A stretch of 64,000 nucleotides of DNA from Chthoniobacter flavus (GTDB lineage: Bacteria; Verrucomicrobiota; Verrucomicrobiia; Chthoniobacterales; JACTMZ01). Where the stretch lies: contig CAMDUL010000010.1 in the NCBI GenBank assembly GCA_945878135.1, forward strand, positions 24,621 through 88,620, in the 5' to 3' direction. A model generated the notes under the pieces. That model did not search any database and was not told where the DNA came from. It saw only the letters and a program-made list of their open reading frames with translations. Within the stretch, counting starts at the first letter, position 1. Each line of letters starts with the position of its first letter. The position numbers and the translations under genes were made by a program. This document shows positions 16,984 to 27,006 of the stretch, in pieces.

Positions 16984-17177
16984 TGGTCGAGGCGCGAGAT
17001 GGTTTGTTGCAGACGGAGAATCTCCGCGGCGGCATCGCGCATCAGGCCGCACAAAAGGACTTCGCGCCGGCCGTCGCAGCCGGAGCCGGCATCGACGAGC
17101 ATTTCGCGCAAGGCGGCCACTTCGGCAAAGCGTGCGGCGTGCTGATCGCGCAATTCGCAGGCAGTCGATGATGTCAT
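16980..17177 (-). CDS. Small helical protein at the head of the PAS-GGDEF operon
   Basis: The 65-residue protein (from ATG 17177) is predicted helical: ELRDQHAARFAEVAALREML and AAAEILRLQQTISRLDQ, with two cysteines between. The C-terminal heptads suggest a short coiled coil. It overlaps the diguanylate cyclase start by ATGA, so it is probably translated in step with it and may be a partner or regulator. An alternative ATG at 17213 lies only 4-5 bases from the TATA-like motif, which argues for 17177. No family is recognised. Confidence 0.5.
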   Translation of the reverse strand: MTSSTACELRDQHAARFAEVAALREMLVDAGSGCDGRREVLLCGLMRDAAAEILRLQQTISRLDQ

Positions 17178-17216
17178 CACGACCCGAGAATAAGCTTCCG
17201 CGGGGCGGACCATCAC

Positions 17217-17231
17217 TGGGGTATATTGCCC
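17217..17231 (-). promoter_or_regulatory. Promoter-like motif upstream of signalling operon
   Basis: TGGGGTATATTGCCC differs at one base from 3431-3445. On the minus strand it offers TATACC about 40 bases before the ATG at 17177. A shorter relative, GGGCAATATACC, is at 62063-62074. Confidence 0.35.
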
Positions 17232-17365
17232 ATTCGTTTTCCCGTCGCAGATCAACCGCCGTCGGGCTTGCGTTCCGCAACTGGTCATCCGCCCTAACGG
17301 GGCCGGGGCCTCCCGGTGGGCGAAGACCTCATGGTATCTCCGGCGGTGCGGGATTTATTGGAAGT

Positions 17366-17566
17366 ATGAAGCGGAACACGAAGGATCAGGCTGACCAACA
17401 ACGCGCGCAGCAGAAAGAACGCACCATGGCCGCGCGGCCGTGGAAAGAAGCCCTATCCATGCCGGATGGCGGAACAAAGCGCCGGAGAGTGGAGGAGGAG
17501 TGGCGTCCGGGTTCAGTCGCGCGGCGGGGGCATCAGGGGGCGGTGGAGGACCGGTGGTGGCTCTGA
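17366..17566 (+). CDS. Doubtful small basic protein, 66 residues
   Basis: A frame starting MKRNTKDQADQQRAQQKERT encodes a charged, Arg- and Gln-rich peptide ending in VEDRWWL. It lies in the gap upstream of the DEAD-box helicase gene. It has no recognised domain and no strong ribosome binding site, so it may be chance. It is listed because no other gene covers this interval. Confidence 0.25.
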   Translation: MKRNTKDQADQQRAQQKERTMAARPWKEALSMPDGGTKRRRVEEEWRPGSVARRGHQGAVEDRWWL

Positions 17567-17644
17567 CGCGTTTGGCCCGGGGGTAGCGCGTCTTTGACGA
17601 GAACAACCCGTGACCTGCCGGGGCGGACACGTTAGGTTCCGCGG

Positions 17645-19300
<1,656 letters not shown>

Positions 19301-19427
19301 CGCCGCTGAGTCCCGACCGGGTCACCTCATTGTCCGGCACTTGCCGGCGAGTTGCACTGGGGTGTTGCTGGGATAGCACTCCTCCCCAGAGCAACGTCAT
19401 GCGCCACCCCGTAGCTTCCCGTCCTCT

Positions 19428-20564
19428 ATGGACAGGAACACAAGCTATTCAGTTGAAAAATTCACCTCATCGAAACTCGCAACGCGGGGAGCGTTGCACG
19501 GGCGGATATTGTTGTCGGTGTTGGTCATCTTGGGCGCGGCCGACGGTCTCGGGCAGACGACTTACACGTGGACCGGGGGCGGGGGCGTCGGCAACCAGAA
19601 GTGGAGCAAGAACAACAACTGGTCCGGAGTGGGCGCCCCGGGCAACAACTCGACCAACTCGTTTGTCTTCTCCGGATCGGCGAGGGAGTTTGCGCCCGAT
19701 AACGACCGCAACAATCTCTCCGCGGCATTGATCGTGTTCGCGACCAACGCGTCAACCAACACGCAGAGCTACGATCTCGTCGGAAACGGCCTGCGTTTGC
19801 TCGGCGGGGTGACCAATCTTTCGACGCGCGGGCACACCCTGAGCCTTGATCTGGTCCTGGCCGCCCCCACGGTGCAGTTCAGCGCGACGGAAGGAAATCT
19901 CATCCTGGCCGGGGAGGTGAGCGGCGAGGGGTCTTTGCTCAAAGCCGGCGCGGCCACTTTGATTTTGTCGGGCAGCAACAGCTTTTCAGGCGCGCTCGGC
20001 GTGGACTCCGGTGTTCTCGAGTTGGCCGCGCTGACTGGCGCGGCGGCGGGCTCGGTCTCCTCGGTCGCCGTCTCTCAAGGGGCGACCCTTCTGCTGTCAC
20101 GTGACGATCAGGTGAACGACGCCGCGACGATCACGCTGTCGGGAGGGACGATCCGGCGCGGCGGGGCTGCGGGCGAGGTCTGCGGTGATCTCCTTGTCAC
20201 CGCCCCATCGTTGGTCGATTTCGGAACCGGTGCCCCCAGCACTCTGGGCTTCGGGACCTACACACCGGAAACTTTGCTTTCCGTCGGGAATTTCCTGCCG
20301 GGAAATATCCTGACCTTCCGGCAAGACCTCTCGGGTTCGATCAACAACCCGAGTCTGTTTTCTTTCGACCACGGCTTCGCCACTTCCTGGGACGGGTCGA
20401 CCTTCGTCATCACGGCCATCCCGGAACCGTCCGCTTTCATCACCGCGGCCGCCCTCATTGTCCTGATGAGCCGGCCGTCACGGCGACTGATACTGCGCGA
20501 CCTCAAGCGCATCGTCGGCCTGCGCGCCCCGATGCGCGACCGGCTCGCGCGGCGGCGGGAATGA
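19428..20564 (+). CDS. PEP-CTERM protein with autotransporter-type beta-strand repeat
   Basis: The 378-residue protein has a signal sequence (ILLSVLVILGAADGLGQ). Its body is rich in Gly, Asn and Ser with repeats such as LLKAGAATLILSGSNSFSGA, the autotransporter-associated beta-strand repeat common in Verrucomicrobia. The C-terminus is a PEP-CTERM signal: PEP in AIPEPSAFITAAALIVLMS followed by an Arg-rich tail. It would be exported, processed by an exosortase and attached at the cell surface; no exosortase is in the window. The positive tail is unusually long (about 30 residues). Confidence 0.85.
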   Translation: MDRNTSYSVEKFTSSKLATRGALHGRILLSVLVILGAADGLGQTTYTWTGGGGVGNQKWSKNNNWSGVGAPGNNSTNSFVFSGSAREFAPDNDRNNLSAALIVFATNASTNTQSYDLVGNGLRLLGGVTNLSTRGHTLSLDLVLAAPTVQFSATEGNLILAGEVSGEGSLLKAGAATLILSGSNSFSGALGVDSGVLELAALTGAAAGSVSSVAVSQGATLLLSRDDQVNDAATITLSGGTIRRGGAAGEVCGDLLVTAPSLVDFGTGAPSTLGFGTYTPETLLSVGNFLPGNILTFRQDLSGSINNPSLFSFDHGFATSWDGSTFVITAIPEPSAFITAAALIVLMSRPSRRLILRDLKRIVGLRAPMRDRLARRRE

Positions 20565-20619
20565 AGCGGCCGTTTTCCGGAACGCGCTCCCTCACACCGG
20601 TATAACACCCGCGCCCTCG

Positions 20620-20653
20620 CCGCCGGATCCCCGGCACGGTGCCCCTCCGGCGG
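20620..20653 (+). terminator. Hairpin after the PEP-CTERM gene
   Basis: An 8-bp stem (CCGCCGGA/TCCGGCGG) encloses an 18-base loop that itself can pair (CCGGCAC/GTGCC-like). There is no U-tract, so termination strength is doubtful. Confidence 0.35.
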
Positions 20654-20795
20654 ATATCGCCGGGTTTGATGCGGACGGCAGGTCGGCTCGCCGCTCAGGT
20701 TTCAGCGCGAGCGGAAGAGTTTCCATGCGATCTGGAAGGCGGTGAAGGTCTTTTGGATCAGGTTGATTGATGATCCGTTCCGTTACCGGCTTCGT

Positions 20796-21815
20796 TCATC
20801 GTTGGCGGAGTGCGTAGTGGCCGGTTTTCTTGCCGCCGATTTTTTCCACCAACCCCGCATCGAGAAGCGGGCGGAGCAAGCCCATCGCGCCTTGCCGGGA
20901 GATTTGCATGGCCGCCCAGATTTGGGCCGGCGTCATGCGGCCGTGGTCGCGCAGGAGTTGCAGCAAGCGTTCCTGATTGGGGCGCAGCACCAATTTGCCG
21001 GGTGATTTGACTTCCAAGGCCTGCACCCGCAGCCAGACATTTTCGAGAGTCTGGCGCACTCCCTCCGCGCAGTATTCGAGCCACTCGCTGAGGTCTTCGC
21101 CGCGCTTCCGCACGGCATCGAGCGCAGCGTAGTAGCCGCGGCGGTCCTCCCAGTAGTATTCATCCACGGAGAAGATGTGGTGGCTGTCGAAGCCGCGACG
21201 GTAGAGTTCCCACAACGCCAGCGCGCGTCCGGTCCGTCCGTTTCCATCGGCAAAGGGATGAATGTCCTCGAAGCGGTAGTGCAGGATCGCGGAACTCAGC
21301 ACCGGCGAGAGTTTCGGCGCGTCCTTGTTCCACCACTCGAGAAGCTCGAACATCAGGCCCGAGACATCCGCCGCCGCTGGCGGGAAATGGTTGCCCACCC
21401 GCACGGCGATCATCCGGTAACTCCCGGCCGTGCCTTGATCCATGACCTCGCCCGCCAAGATCCGGTGCAACTCGAAGAGATCTTCGTGGCGGATCCGCTC
21501 TTTCACGGCGTGCTTCTCGACATACCGCAGCCCGGCGAAATAGTTCAGCACCTCCCGCCGTGAACGCCCATCCGAGGCGGCGATTTCCCGTCCCTCTTCC
21601 AGCGCCTGCACTTGCTCCAGCGTCAGCGGATTGCCTTCGATCGCCGTGGAGGCGTGCACATTGCGTGTCCTCGTATCCTTCTGCAGAGCAGGAATCCAGG
21701 AAACCTCGACCGCCGCGCTTTGAATCCGCTCCCTCAATACCGCAATGGTCTCCACCAGAGAGAGAAGGCGCGGCGTGATGGAAAATTGCGGGCTGTAGGC
21801 CATGCGATAAGTCAA
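20796..21815 (-). CDS. Fic family protein (probable AMPylase with inhibitory helix)
   Basis: The 339-residue protein has a Fic core with HPFADGNGRTGR (His186), the full catalytic motif for AMP transfer. An N-terminal helix carries STAIEGN (residues 56-62), the class II inhibitory S/T-x-x-x-E-G/N motif that blocks ATP unless displaced. The C-terminal region (NQERLLQLLRDHGRMTPAQI onward) is a winged helix, so the protein may bind DNA. MTYRM offers starts at 21815 and 21803. It lies beside a decayed restriction-modification remnant, a common setting for such Fic genes. Confidence 0.9.
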   Translation of the reverse strand: MTYRMAYSPQFSITPRLLSLVETIAVLRERIQSAAVEVSWIPALQKDTRTRNVHASTAIEGNPLTLEQVQALEEGREIAASDGRSRREVLNYFAGLRYVEKHAVKERIRHEDLFELHRILAGEVMDQGTAGSYRMIAVRVGNHFPPAAADVSGLMFELLEWWNKDAPKLSPVLSSAILHYRFEDIHPFADGNGRTGRALALWELYRRGFDSHHIFSVDEYYWEDRRGYYAALDAVRKRGEDLSEWLEYCAEGVRQTLENVWLRVQALEVKSPGKLVLRPNQERLLQLLRDHGRMTPAQIWAAMQISRQGAMGLLRPLLDAGLVEKIGGKKTGHYALRQR

Positions 21816-21885
21816 GCGTAAGTCAACTTATGAGTCAAGCAGGTCCGCGGGGCTCACCCGGCGACACGGAGGGCGCCGGTGAGGA

Positions 21886-22248
21886 TCATAGGTTAACGTA
21901 GAAGGCTTGGTGCAGCAGGGATTTCTTCAACTCCGCGAGCGCCGCCTGCTTTTGTTCGTAGATGCGGGTGAGGCGTTGGGTTTCGATAAGTCTTATCACA
22001 AAGTCAGTCATTGAGGTTGTGCCATTCGGTTTCGGGCGACCCTCGCAGAAATGCGCTGATCCTGTCCAAACCCGGTGATCCTGCGCCCACGCGATGTGGT
22101 CAGCGAGGCGCAGCGCTTTCGCATGGTTTGATGCATAATTCCGTGCCCCCGGGATCAAGGGCAGTGGCGGGGTCCAGCCAACGCGGACCTGAACCATTTC
22201 AGGCAACATTTCCCAGAGTTCGTTCCAGCGAACGGGCATGGGGCACAC
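21886..22248 (-). pseudogene. Remnant joining an RM-associated protein fragment and an HsdS-like tail
   Basis: The open frame (120 residues) seems to join two broken pieces. The first (WNELWEMLPEMVQ to DHIAWAQDH) resembles the N-terminus of a hypothetical protein family that I recall accompanying type I restriction loci. The last 30 residues (RIYEQKQAALAELKKSLLHQ then AFYVNL) match the C-terminal helix of HsdS specificity subunits. No target-recognition domains, hsdM or hsdR are present. I read this as debris of a type I restriction locus, with the adjacent Fic gene the only intact survivor. Confidence 0.5.
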
Positions 22249-22443
22249 TCGACTGTTTTCTCGGCAGTAGGGACCAAAGAATCCGGAGTTTCGGCATTAG
22301 TAACAATTCTCCGGAGAAGGCTTGGGGTGGTGGGAATCCGCCGAGGGCCTGCCGCGGAGCTTGCGCGGATCCCGTGTCCGATCCCGAGGGCATCTTGGAC
22401 CGGCGGGCCGAGATAAAGGTTCCGGCTGTCACCGACCACTGTT

Positions 22444-23136
22444 ATGGATGGGACTGTGACGACGATGGTGCACCGCGCGGCGACGGGCCTGCTCGCCATC
22501 CTGCTTGGGGGGTGCGCCTCGGTGAGTGTGAAGGAAGACCAATGGTCGCCGGAAAAGCTGGTAATGCCAAAGCGGGTGTACGTGAAAGATTATGACATGC
22601 CATCCGATTCTCTCGCGGTGGACCGCAGCGGGGAAGAGTTGGAAAAGTTCCGCGAGGACACGTCAAAGAATTTCACGGCGGAACTTTGCGAGCGGATCAC
22701 CAAGCGCATCGCGCCGGCCGTTCCGCTGGTTGAAGGTGTCCGTCCGGAACCGGGCAGCTGGGTGGTCGAAGGCCGCTTCTTGCGGTTGAACCAAGGGAGC
22801 CGTTTGCTGCGCAGCCTGGTCGGGCTGGGCGCCGGCGGAACAAAGATGGACGCGCAGACGACCGTTTCGGCGGTCGGGGCGCGCGGAGCCGAGAAGGCGA
22901 TTGCCGAGATCGAAACAACCGGCGGATCGAATGCCGAACCGGGCATGCTCACCTTCCCGACGCCGATCGGCGGCGGGATCCGGGCCGTGGTGTCGCTCGC
23001 GAAGACGGGAGTCACGGCGGACCAGCGCCGCACGGCGCGGATGATCACCGCGGCGATGGCGGAGAAGTTGGAGACGCAGGGCTACGCGTTGCCGGGGAAG
23101 AAGGAGAAGGCCAAGAGGTCGGAGACCCAGCCGTGA
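22444..23136 (+). CDS. DUF4410-like lipoprotein
   Basis: The 230-residue protein has a lipoprotein signal (LLAILLGGC, lipid-modified Cys24), so it is anchored in the cell envelope. The body contains SWVVEGRFLRLNQGSRLLRS followed by LVGLGAGGTKMDAQTTVSAV, which matches the DUF4410 pattern (G-x-F-x-x-x-x-x-G-x-x-x-x-R-x-x-x-G-x-G-x-G). The function of this family is unknown. It could start at the second Met (residue 8). It is not clearly in an operon; the convergent GH130 gene ends 20 bases away. Confidence 0.7.
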   Translation: MDGTVTTMVHRAATGLLAILLGGCASVSVKEDQWSPEKLVMPKRVYVKDYDMPSDSLAVDRSGEELEKFREDTSKNFTAELCERITKRIAPAVPLVEGVRPEPGSWVVEGRFLRLNQGSRLLRSLVGLGAGGTKMDAQTTVSAVGARGAEKAIAEIETTGGSNAEPGMLTFPTPIGGGIRAVVSLAKTGVTADQRRTARMITAAMAEKLETQGYALPGKKEKAKRSETQP

Positions 23137-23155
23137 CCGTTCTGCCCGGCGGTCT

Positions 23156-24631
23156 TCATGCGGCGCGGAGCGCGTCGAGAAGGGCGCCGAGGGGAACGGA
23201 AGCGAAACGGGTGGCGGTGTCGGAAACGGCGTAGGGAAGAATGAGCGTGTCGTGGTGAACGAGGCCGCCGCAGGAGTAGACGACATTCGGAACGTAGCCC
23301 TCGCGCTCGTCGGGCGCCGGGCCGAGAAGGGGTTCCTTGAGGCGTCCGATGATGCGGGAGGGGTCGTCGCGATCGAGAAGGACGGCGCCGATGCAGTATT
23401 TGCGCATGGGGCCGACGCCATGGGTCAGGACGAGCCATCCGGCCGCGGTTTCGATGGGCGAGCCGCAATTGCCGAGCTGGGTGAATTCCCAGGGCTGGGA
23501 GGGGCGGATGATGACTTTGGATTCATACCAGAAATACGGATGATCGGAGAACATGAGGTGGATGTTCTCGCCGTCCTGGCGTCCGAGCATGGCATAGAGT
23601 CCGTTGATTTTGCGCGGGAAGAGGGCGAAGCCTTTGTTGGTCACGGCGGGGCCGTTGAGGGTGCTGACCCGGAAGGCGCAGAAGTCGCGCGTCTCGACGA
23701 TCTGCGGGAAAATCGTGCTGCCATTGTAGGCGGTGTAGGTGGCGTAGTAGACGACGGATCCGTCCTCGTGCGTGAAGCGGACGAACCGCGCGTCTTCGAT
23801 GCCGTTGCTTTCCAGCGGCGAATAGGGGAAGAGGACTTTTTCGGCCATTTGCAGTCCGTCTTTGAAGCGCACGGTGTAGTTCGCTTCGGCCAGGTGGAGG
23901 GCCTGCTCCCCGGCGCGGATGACATCGGAGGGCACATCCTCGCGGCGGAGGCGCACGACGCGCGCGACGAGTTCGCCCATGTGGAAGGTTTCCGGTAACT
24001 CGGAGGTGGCGCGTTTGACCGCGTCGTGCTCGAGGCCCATTTCGTGGAGTTTGCGCCGGAAAAGGGAGAGGTCGTAACGGGCGGCGGGTTCGGGGCGGGG
24101 CGAGTGGACGAAGCGCGTGACGGGATCGAGTCGCACCGTTCCGTCGGGCGCGGCGAGGCCGGAGCGGAAGGTGATGGACGAGATGTGGCCCTCGCCGGTG
24201 GCGCGGAGGCTGAGGATGAAACGCAGTTCGCCGGGTGCGAGACCCGACTGGTCGGGGGCGGGAACGATGCTGGGGTTGAAGAGGGCGCTGGATTCGAGCG
24301 AATACTCGTTGGTGAAATACGAACCGATGAGGAGTTTGCGCGGTTCGCTGACCGTGCCGTCGACCGGCAGGAGCGGGGCCATCTTGTTGTAACGGTCGAG
24401 GAAAATGGCGCGGATGTCCTCGTGGCGGTCGTGGAATTCGTGAAGGACGTTTTCGAGGGTGGCTTCCACGGTCGCATCGTCGAGGAGGAGGACGCGGGCG
24501 AGGATGTCGAGCAGACGGCGGCTGGGTTCGGCATGCCCGGTGGGTTTGACGATGACGGAGGCCATGAACGGACGCAGGAGGACGCGCCGGGCGTCGGGGC
24601 GGAGTTCGAGCGGTTGGCGGCGGAGGTTCAT
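23156..24631 (-). CDS. GH130-family glycoside phosphorylase/hydrolase
   Basis: The 491-residue protein has features of family GH130: a five-bladed beta-propeller body with LFNPSIVPAPDQS, NGIEDARFVRFTHEDGSVVY, TYTAYNG and NKGFALFPRKINGLYAMLGR. QLGNCGSPIETAAGWLVLTH and VVYSCGGLVHHDTLILPYAV follow. Members phosphorolyse or hydrolyse beta-mannosides. Its ATG overlaps the stop of the GT4 gene by four bases, so synthesis and breakdown or trimming of the same glycan is probable. The N-terminal 100 residues form an extra helical module. Confidence 0.85.
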   Translation of the reverse strand: MNLRRQPLELRPDARRVLLRPFMASVIVKPTGHAEPSRRLLDILARVLLLDDATVEATLENVLHEFHDRHEDIRAIFLDRYNKMAPLLPVDGTVSEPRKLLIGSYFTNEYSLESSALFNPSIVPAPDQSGLAPGELRFILSLRATGEGHISSITFRSGLAAPDGTVRLDPVTRFVHSPRPEPAARYDLSLFRRKLHEMGLEHDAVKRATSELPETFHMGELVARVVRLRREDVPSDVIRAGEQALHLAEANYTVRFKDGLQMAEKVLFPYSPLESNGIEDARFVRFTHEDGSVVYYATYTAYNGSTIFPQIVETRDFCAFRVSTLNGPAVTNKGFALFPRKINGLYAMLGRQDGENIHLMFSDHPYFWYESKVIIRPSQPWEFTQLGNCGSPIETAAGWLVLTHGVGPMRKYCIGAVLLDRDDPSRIIGRLKEPLLGPAPDEREGYVPNVVYSCGGLVHHDTLILPYAVSDTATRFASVPLGALLDALRAA

Positions 24632-26925
24632 GAGTCGTGGTTGCGGTCGGCGTGGAAGGCGGCGCTGGCGTTGTCGAGGGCCTTCATCTCGGCGAGGGCC
24701 AGCCAGAAAGAAAGGGTGGATTCGGCGCCTTGGTTTTGGTTCGCCCGGTTGGGGTGGAGTCCGTCACGACAACCCCCGGATGCCGCATCGTAAAGAATTT
24801 CGCCGAGGTCATTGGTGCCGAGGAACCAGTCGAAGCTGCGGGCGGCCTCGGCGCGCCAATGGCGGTCGCCGGTGGAGTTGAACGCTTCGATGCAGGCGCT
24901 CACCGCGGCCGCCGCCTCGATCGGTTGCTGGTCGAACTCCGCCGGGGCGCTTCCCTTCTGCCAGAAGCCATTGGAGCCGACCGGACGGAAACAGCCGCCC
25001 TCGCCGCGTTGGTGATCCATGAGCCAGCGCAGGGAGCGGAGCCCGGCGTCGCGCATCTTGTCGTTGCCGGTCCAGCGTCCGGCCAGAATGAGCGCGTGGC
25101 TCAAGCGGGGATTGTCATAAGCGACGATGTCCTCGAACCACGGCCAGTCGTCCGTGGCGGTGCGTTGCCAAAGCTCGAAAAGACGGGTGGCAAGGTCTTC
25201 GCGGAGGCGTGCGGCGAGCAGGTCCCCGTCGAGGGTGCGGAGGTATTCGTGCAATCCGAGAACGGCGAAGGCCCAGGCGCGTGGCGAGCTGAAGGTGTCG
25301 ACGGCGGGAAGCGCTTCCTCGAAAAGCGGCGCGGCCCAGGCGCGCAGGCTTTCGCTGCGGGTGCGGCCGACGACGGCACCGAGGGCCCAGAGGGCGCGCC
25401 CGTGGCTGTCCTCCGACCCGTGTTGCTCGAGCCATTTGCGGTCGAAACTCATGAAATTGCGGAAGCGCGCGGTTTCGCGGACAAAAGCGTGCTGGAGGAA
25501 GGCGGCGTAGGCCGCGCGGGCGAGGCGGACTTCCGTCGGGCATTCGTCCAGTTCCTCGAGCAGGACGGAAAGGAGGAGGGCGCGGGCATTGTCGTCCGTG
25601 CAATAGCCGTGGTCGAACCAAGGCACGGTGAAAATGGCGTGCTGGAAGATCCCGGTGCTGTCGGTCATGCGCAGGAGGTGATCGAAGCGCCAGGGCGGGA
25701 GGTGGGAATGTTCGCCGAGTGCCGCGGCAGCTTTCGGTTGGTGGTTGCGCTGAATCTCGTAATGCTCGCAGGCATTGGCGAAGACGCCGGTGTAGGCCTT
25801 GGCCACTTCGGCCCAAACCATGTGGCGTCCGGAAAGGTAAGCCTGCTTGCGGATGGCGCTGAGGCTTTTCCCGTCGTCGAGCAGCGCGTTGACCGCGCCG
25901 GCCGCGGCGGCGGCGTCGCGGAAGGGGATAAGGGCCCCGGCACCGTCGGCCAGGAGCTCGGCGGCGTGCCAGTAGGGAGTGGAGACAACGGCTTTGCCCG
26001 CGCCGTAGCAGTAGGACAAGGTTCCGGAGGTGATCTGGGCTTCGTTCAGGTAGGGGGTGATGTAGATGTCGGCGGCGCCGATGTATTCGACCAGTTCCTC
26101 GCTCGAGACGTAGCGGTTGACGAAGATGACGTTTTTGTCCACCCCGAGCCGTCGGGCCATGCGTTCGAGTTGCAGGCGGTAATTCTCGCCCTCTTCGCGC
26201 ATCAGGTTCGGGTGCGTGGCGCCGAGCACGATGTAGACGAGTCGCGGATGGCGCGCGACGATCGCGGGCAAGGCCTGGATGACATACTCGATCCCTTTGT
26301 TGGGGGAGAGCAGACCGAAGGTGAGCATGACCGGCCGTCCGGCGACTTCAAACTGGTCTTTGTAGAAACTGGGGTCGGTGAAAGCGGTGTCGGGGATGCC
26401 GTGGGGAATGACGGAGAGCTTGCCCTCATCCACGCCGTAGAGGCTGAGGAGCATGCCGCGGGCGCGTTCGGCCATGACGACGACGCGGGAGGAAAGATCG
26501 AGGAGCTCGGTGAAGACACGGCGCTGGTCGGCATCGGGGTTTTCCAGCACGGTATGCAAAGTGGTGATAACAGGCATGCGCACCCGGCGGAGAAGGGCGA
26601 GCAAATGGCTGCCGGCCGCACCGCCGTAGATACCGAACTCGTGTTGCACGCAGAGGGCGTCCATGTGCGCGAGGTTGAGGAAGTTGGCCGCGCGGACGTA
26701 GGACGCCACGTCGGGTTGGGGGATTTCGAAGCGGACAGTTTCTGGGTAGGCGTAGGCGCCGGGCCGGTCGGACACGGCAATGACAGGACAGTTCCATCCG
26801 GGGTTGGCGGAAACAATCGAATCGCGCAGGTCGCGCGTGAAGGTGGCGATCCCGCACTGGCGCGGTGGATAGTCGCCGAGGAAGGCCACTTTGCTGACAA
26901 GAGACGGTGCAGCCATTCCCTGCAT
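24628..26925 (-). CDS. GT4 glycosyltransferase fused to an (alpha/alpha)6-like domain
   Basis: The 765-residue protein has an N-terminal GT-B glycosyltransferase (about residues 1-400). It reads VAFLGDYPPRQCGIATFTRD, VQHEFGIYGG and VIPHGIPD, and the donor-binding part has FGLLSPNKGIEYVIQAL and EAQITSGTLSYCYGAGKAVV, as in GT4. The C-terminal half (about 410-765) is helical and repeats tryptophan-rich hairpins (FDHLLRMTDSTGIFQHA, DNARALLLSVLLEEL, QGAESTLSFWLAL), like an (alpha/alpha)6 barrel. It likely makes a mannose-containing glycan processed by the coupled GH130. Two starts (26925, 26916) are possible. Confidence 0.82.
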   Translation of the reverse strand: MQGMAAPSLVSKVAFLGDYPPRQCGIATFTRDLRDSIVSANPGWNCPVIAVSDRPGAYAYPETVRFEIPQPDVASYVRAANFLNLAHMDALCVQHEFGIYGGAAGSHLLALLRRVRMPVITTLHTVLENPDADQRRVFTELLDLSSRVVVMAERARGMLLSLYGVDEGKLSVIPHGIPDTAFTDPSFYKDQFEVAGRPVMLTFGLLSPNKGIEYVIQALPAIVARHPRLVYIVLGATHPNLMREEGENYRLQLERMARRLGVDKNVIFVNRYVSSEELVEYIGAADIYITPYLNEAQITSGTLSYCYGAGKAVVSTPYWHAAELLADGAGALIPFRDAAAAAGAVNALLDDGKSLSAIRKQAYLSGRHMVWAEVAKAYTGVFANACEHYEIQRNHQPKAAAALGEHSHLPPWRFDHLLRMTDSTGIFQHAIFTVPWFDHGYCTDDNARALLLSVLLEELDECPTEVRLARAAYAAFLQHAFVRETARFRNFMSFDRKWLEQHGSEDSHGRALWALGAVVGRTRSESLRAWAAPLFEEALPAVDTFSSPRAWAFAVLGLHEYLRTLDGDLLAARLREDLATRLFELWQRTATDDWPWFEDIVAYDNPRLSHALILAGRWTGNDKMRDAGLRSLRWLMDHQRGEGGCFRPVGSNGFWQKGSAPAEFDQQPIEAAAAVSACIEAFNSTGDRHWRAEAARSFDWFLGTNDLGEILYDAASGGCRDGLHPNRANQNQGAESTLSFWLALAEMKALDNASAAFHADRNHDS

Positions 26926-27006
26926 TGTGGTCGGGAGGGCCGAATGGCCAATGGTAAAATGCGAAGCTGCCGGGAGGCAGAAGTCGCCGGCCTCGCGCGG
27001 CCGCGT

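Larger units (their letters stand above)
17178..17644. other. Intergenic region between signalling operon and DEAD-box helicase gene
   Basis: These 467 bases hold the TGGGGTATATTGCCC motif (17217-17231) at the head of the signalling operon and one weak plus-strand frame (17366-17566). The remainder shows no recognisable element; the helicase promoter is presumably in the last 100 bases. Confidence 0.45.

Noticed and set aside
20696..20760. A short minus-strand peptide tail (LIQKTFTAFQIAWKLFRSR) after the Fic gene
   Set aside because: It reads like a protein C-terminus, but the frame is closed a few codons upstream and no partner was found, so it cannot be supported as a gene.
22011..22595. 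Plus-strand frame overlapping the RM remnant and the lipoprotein start
   Set aside because: No domain or ribosome binding site; it overlaps two better-supported features.
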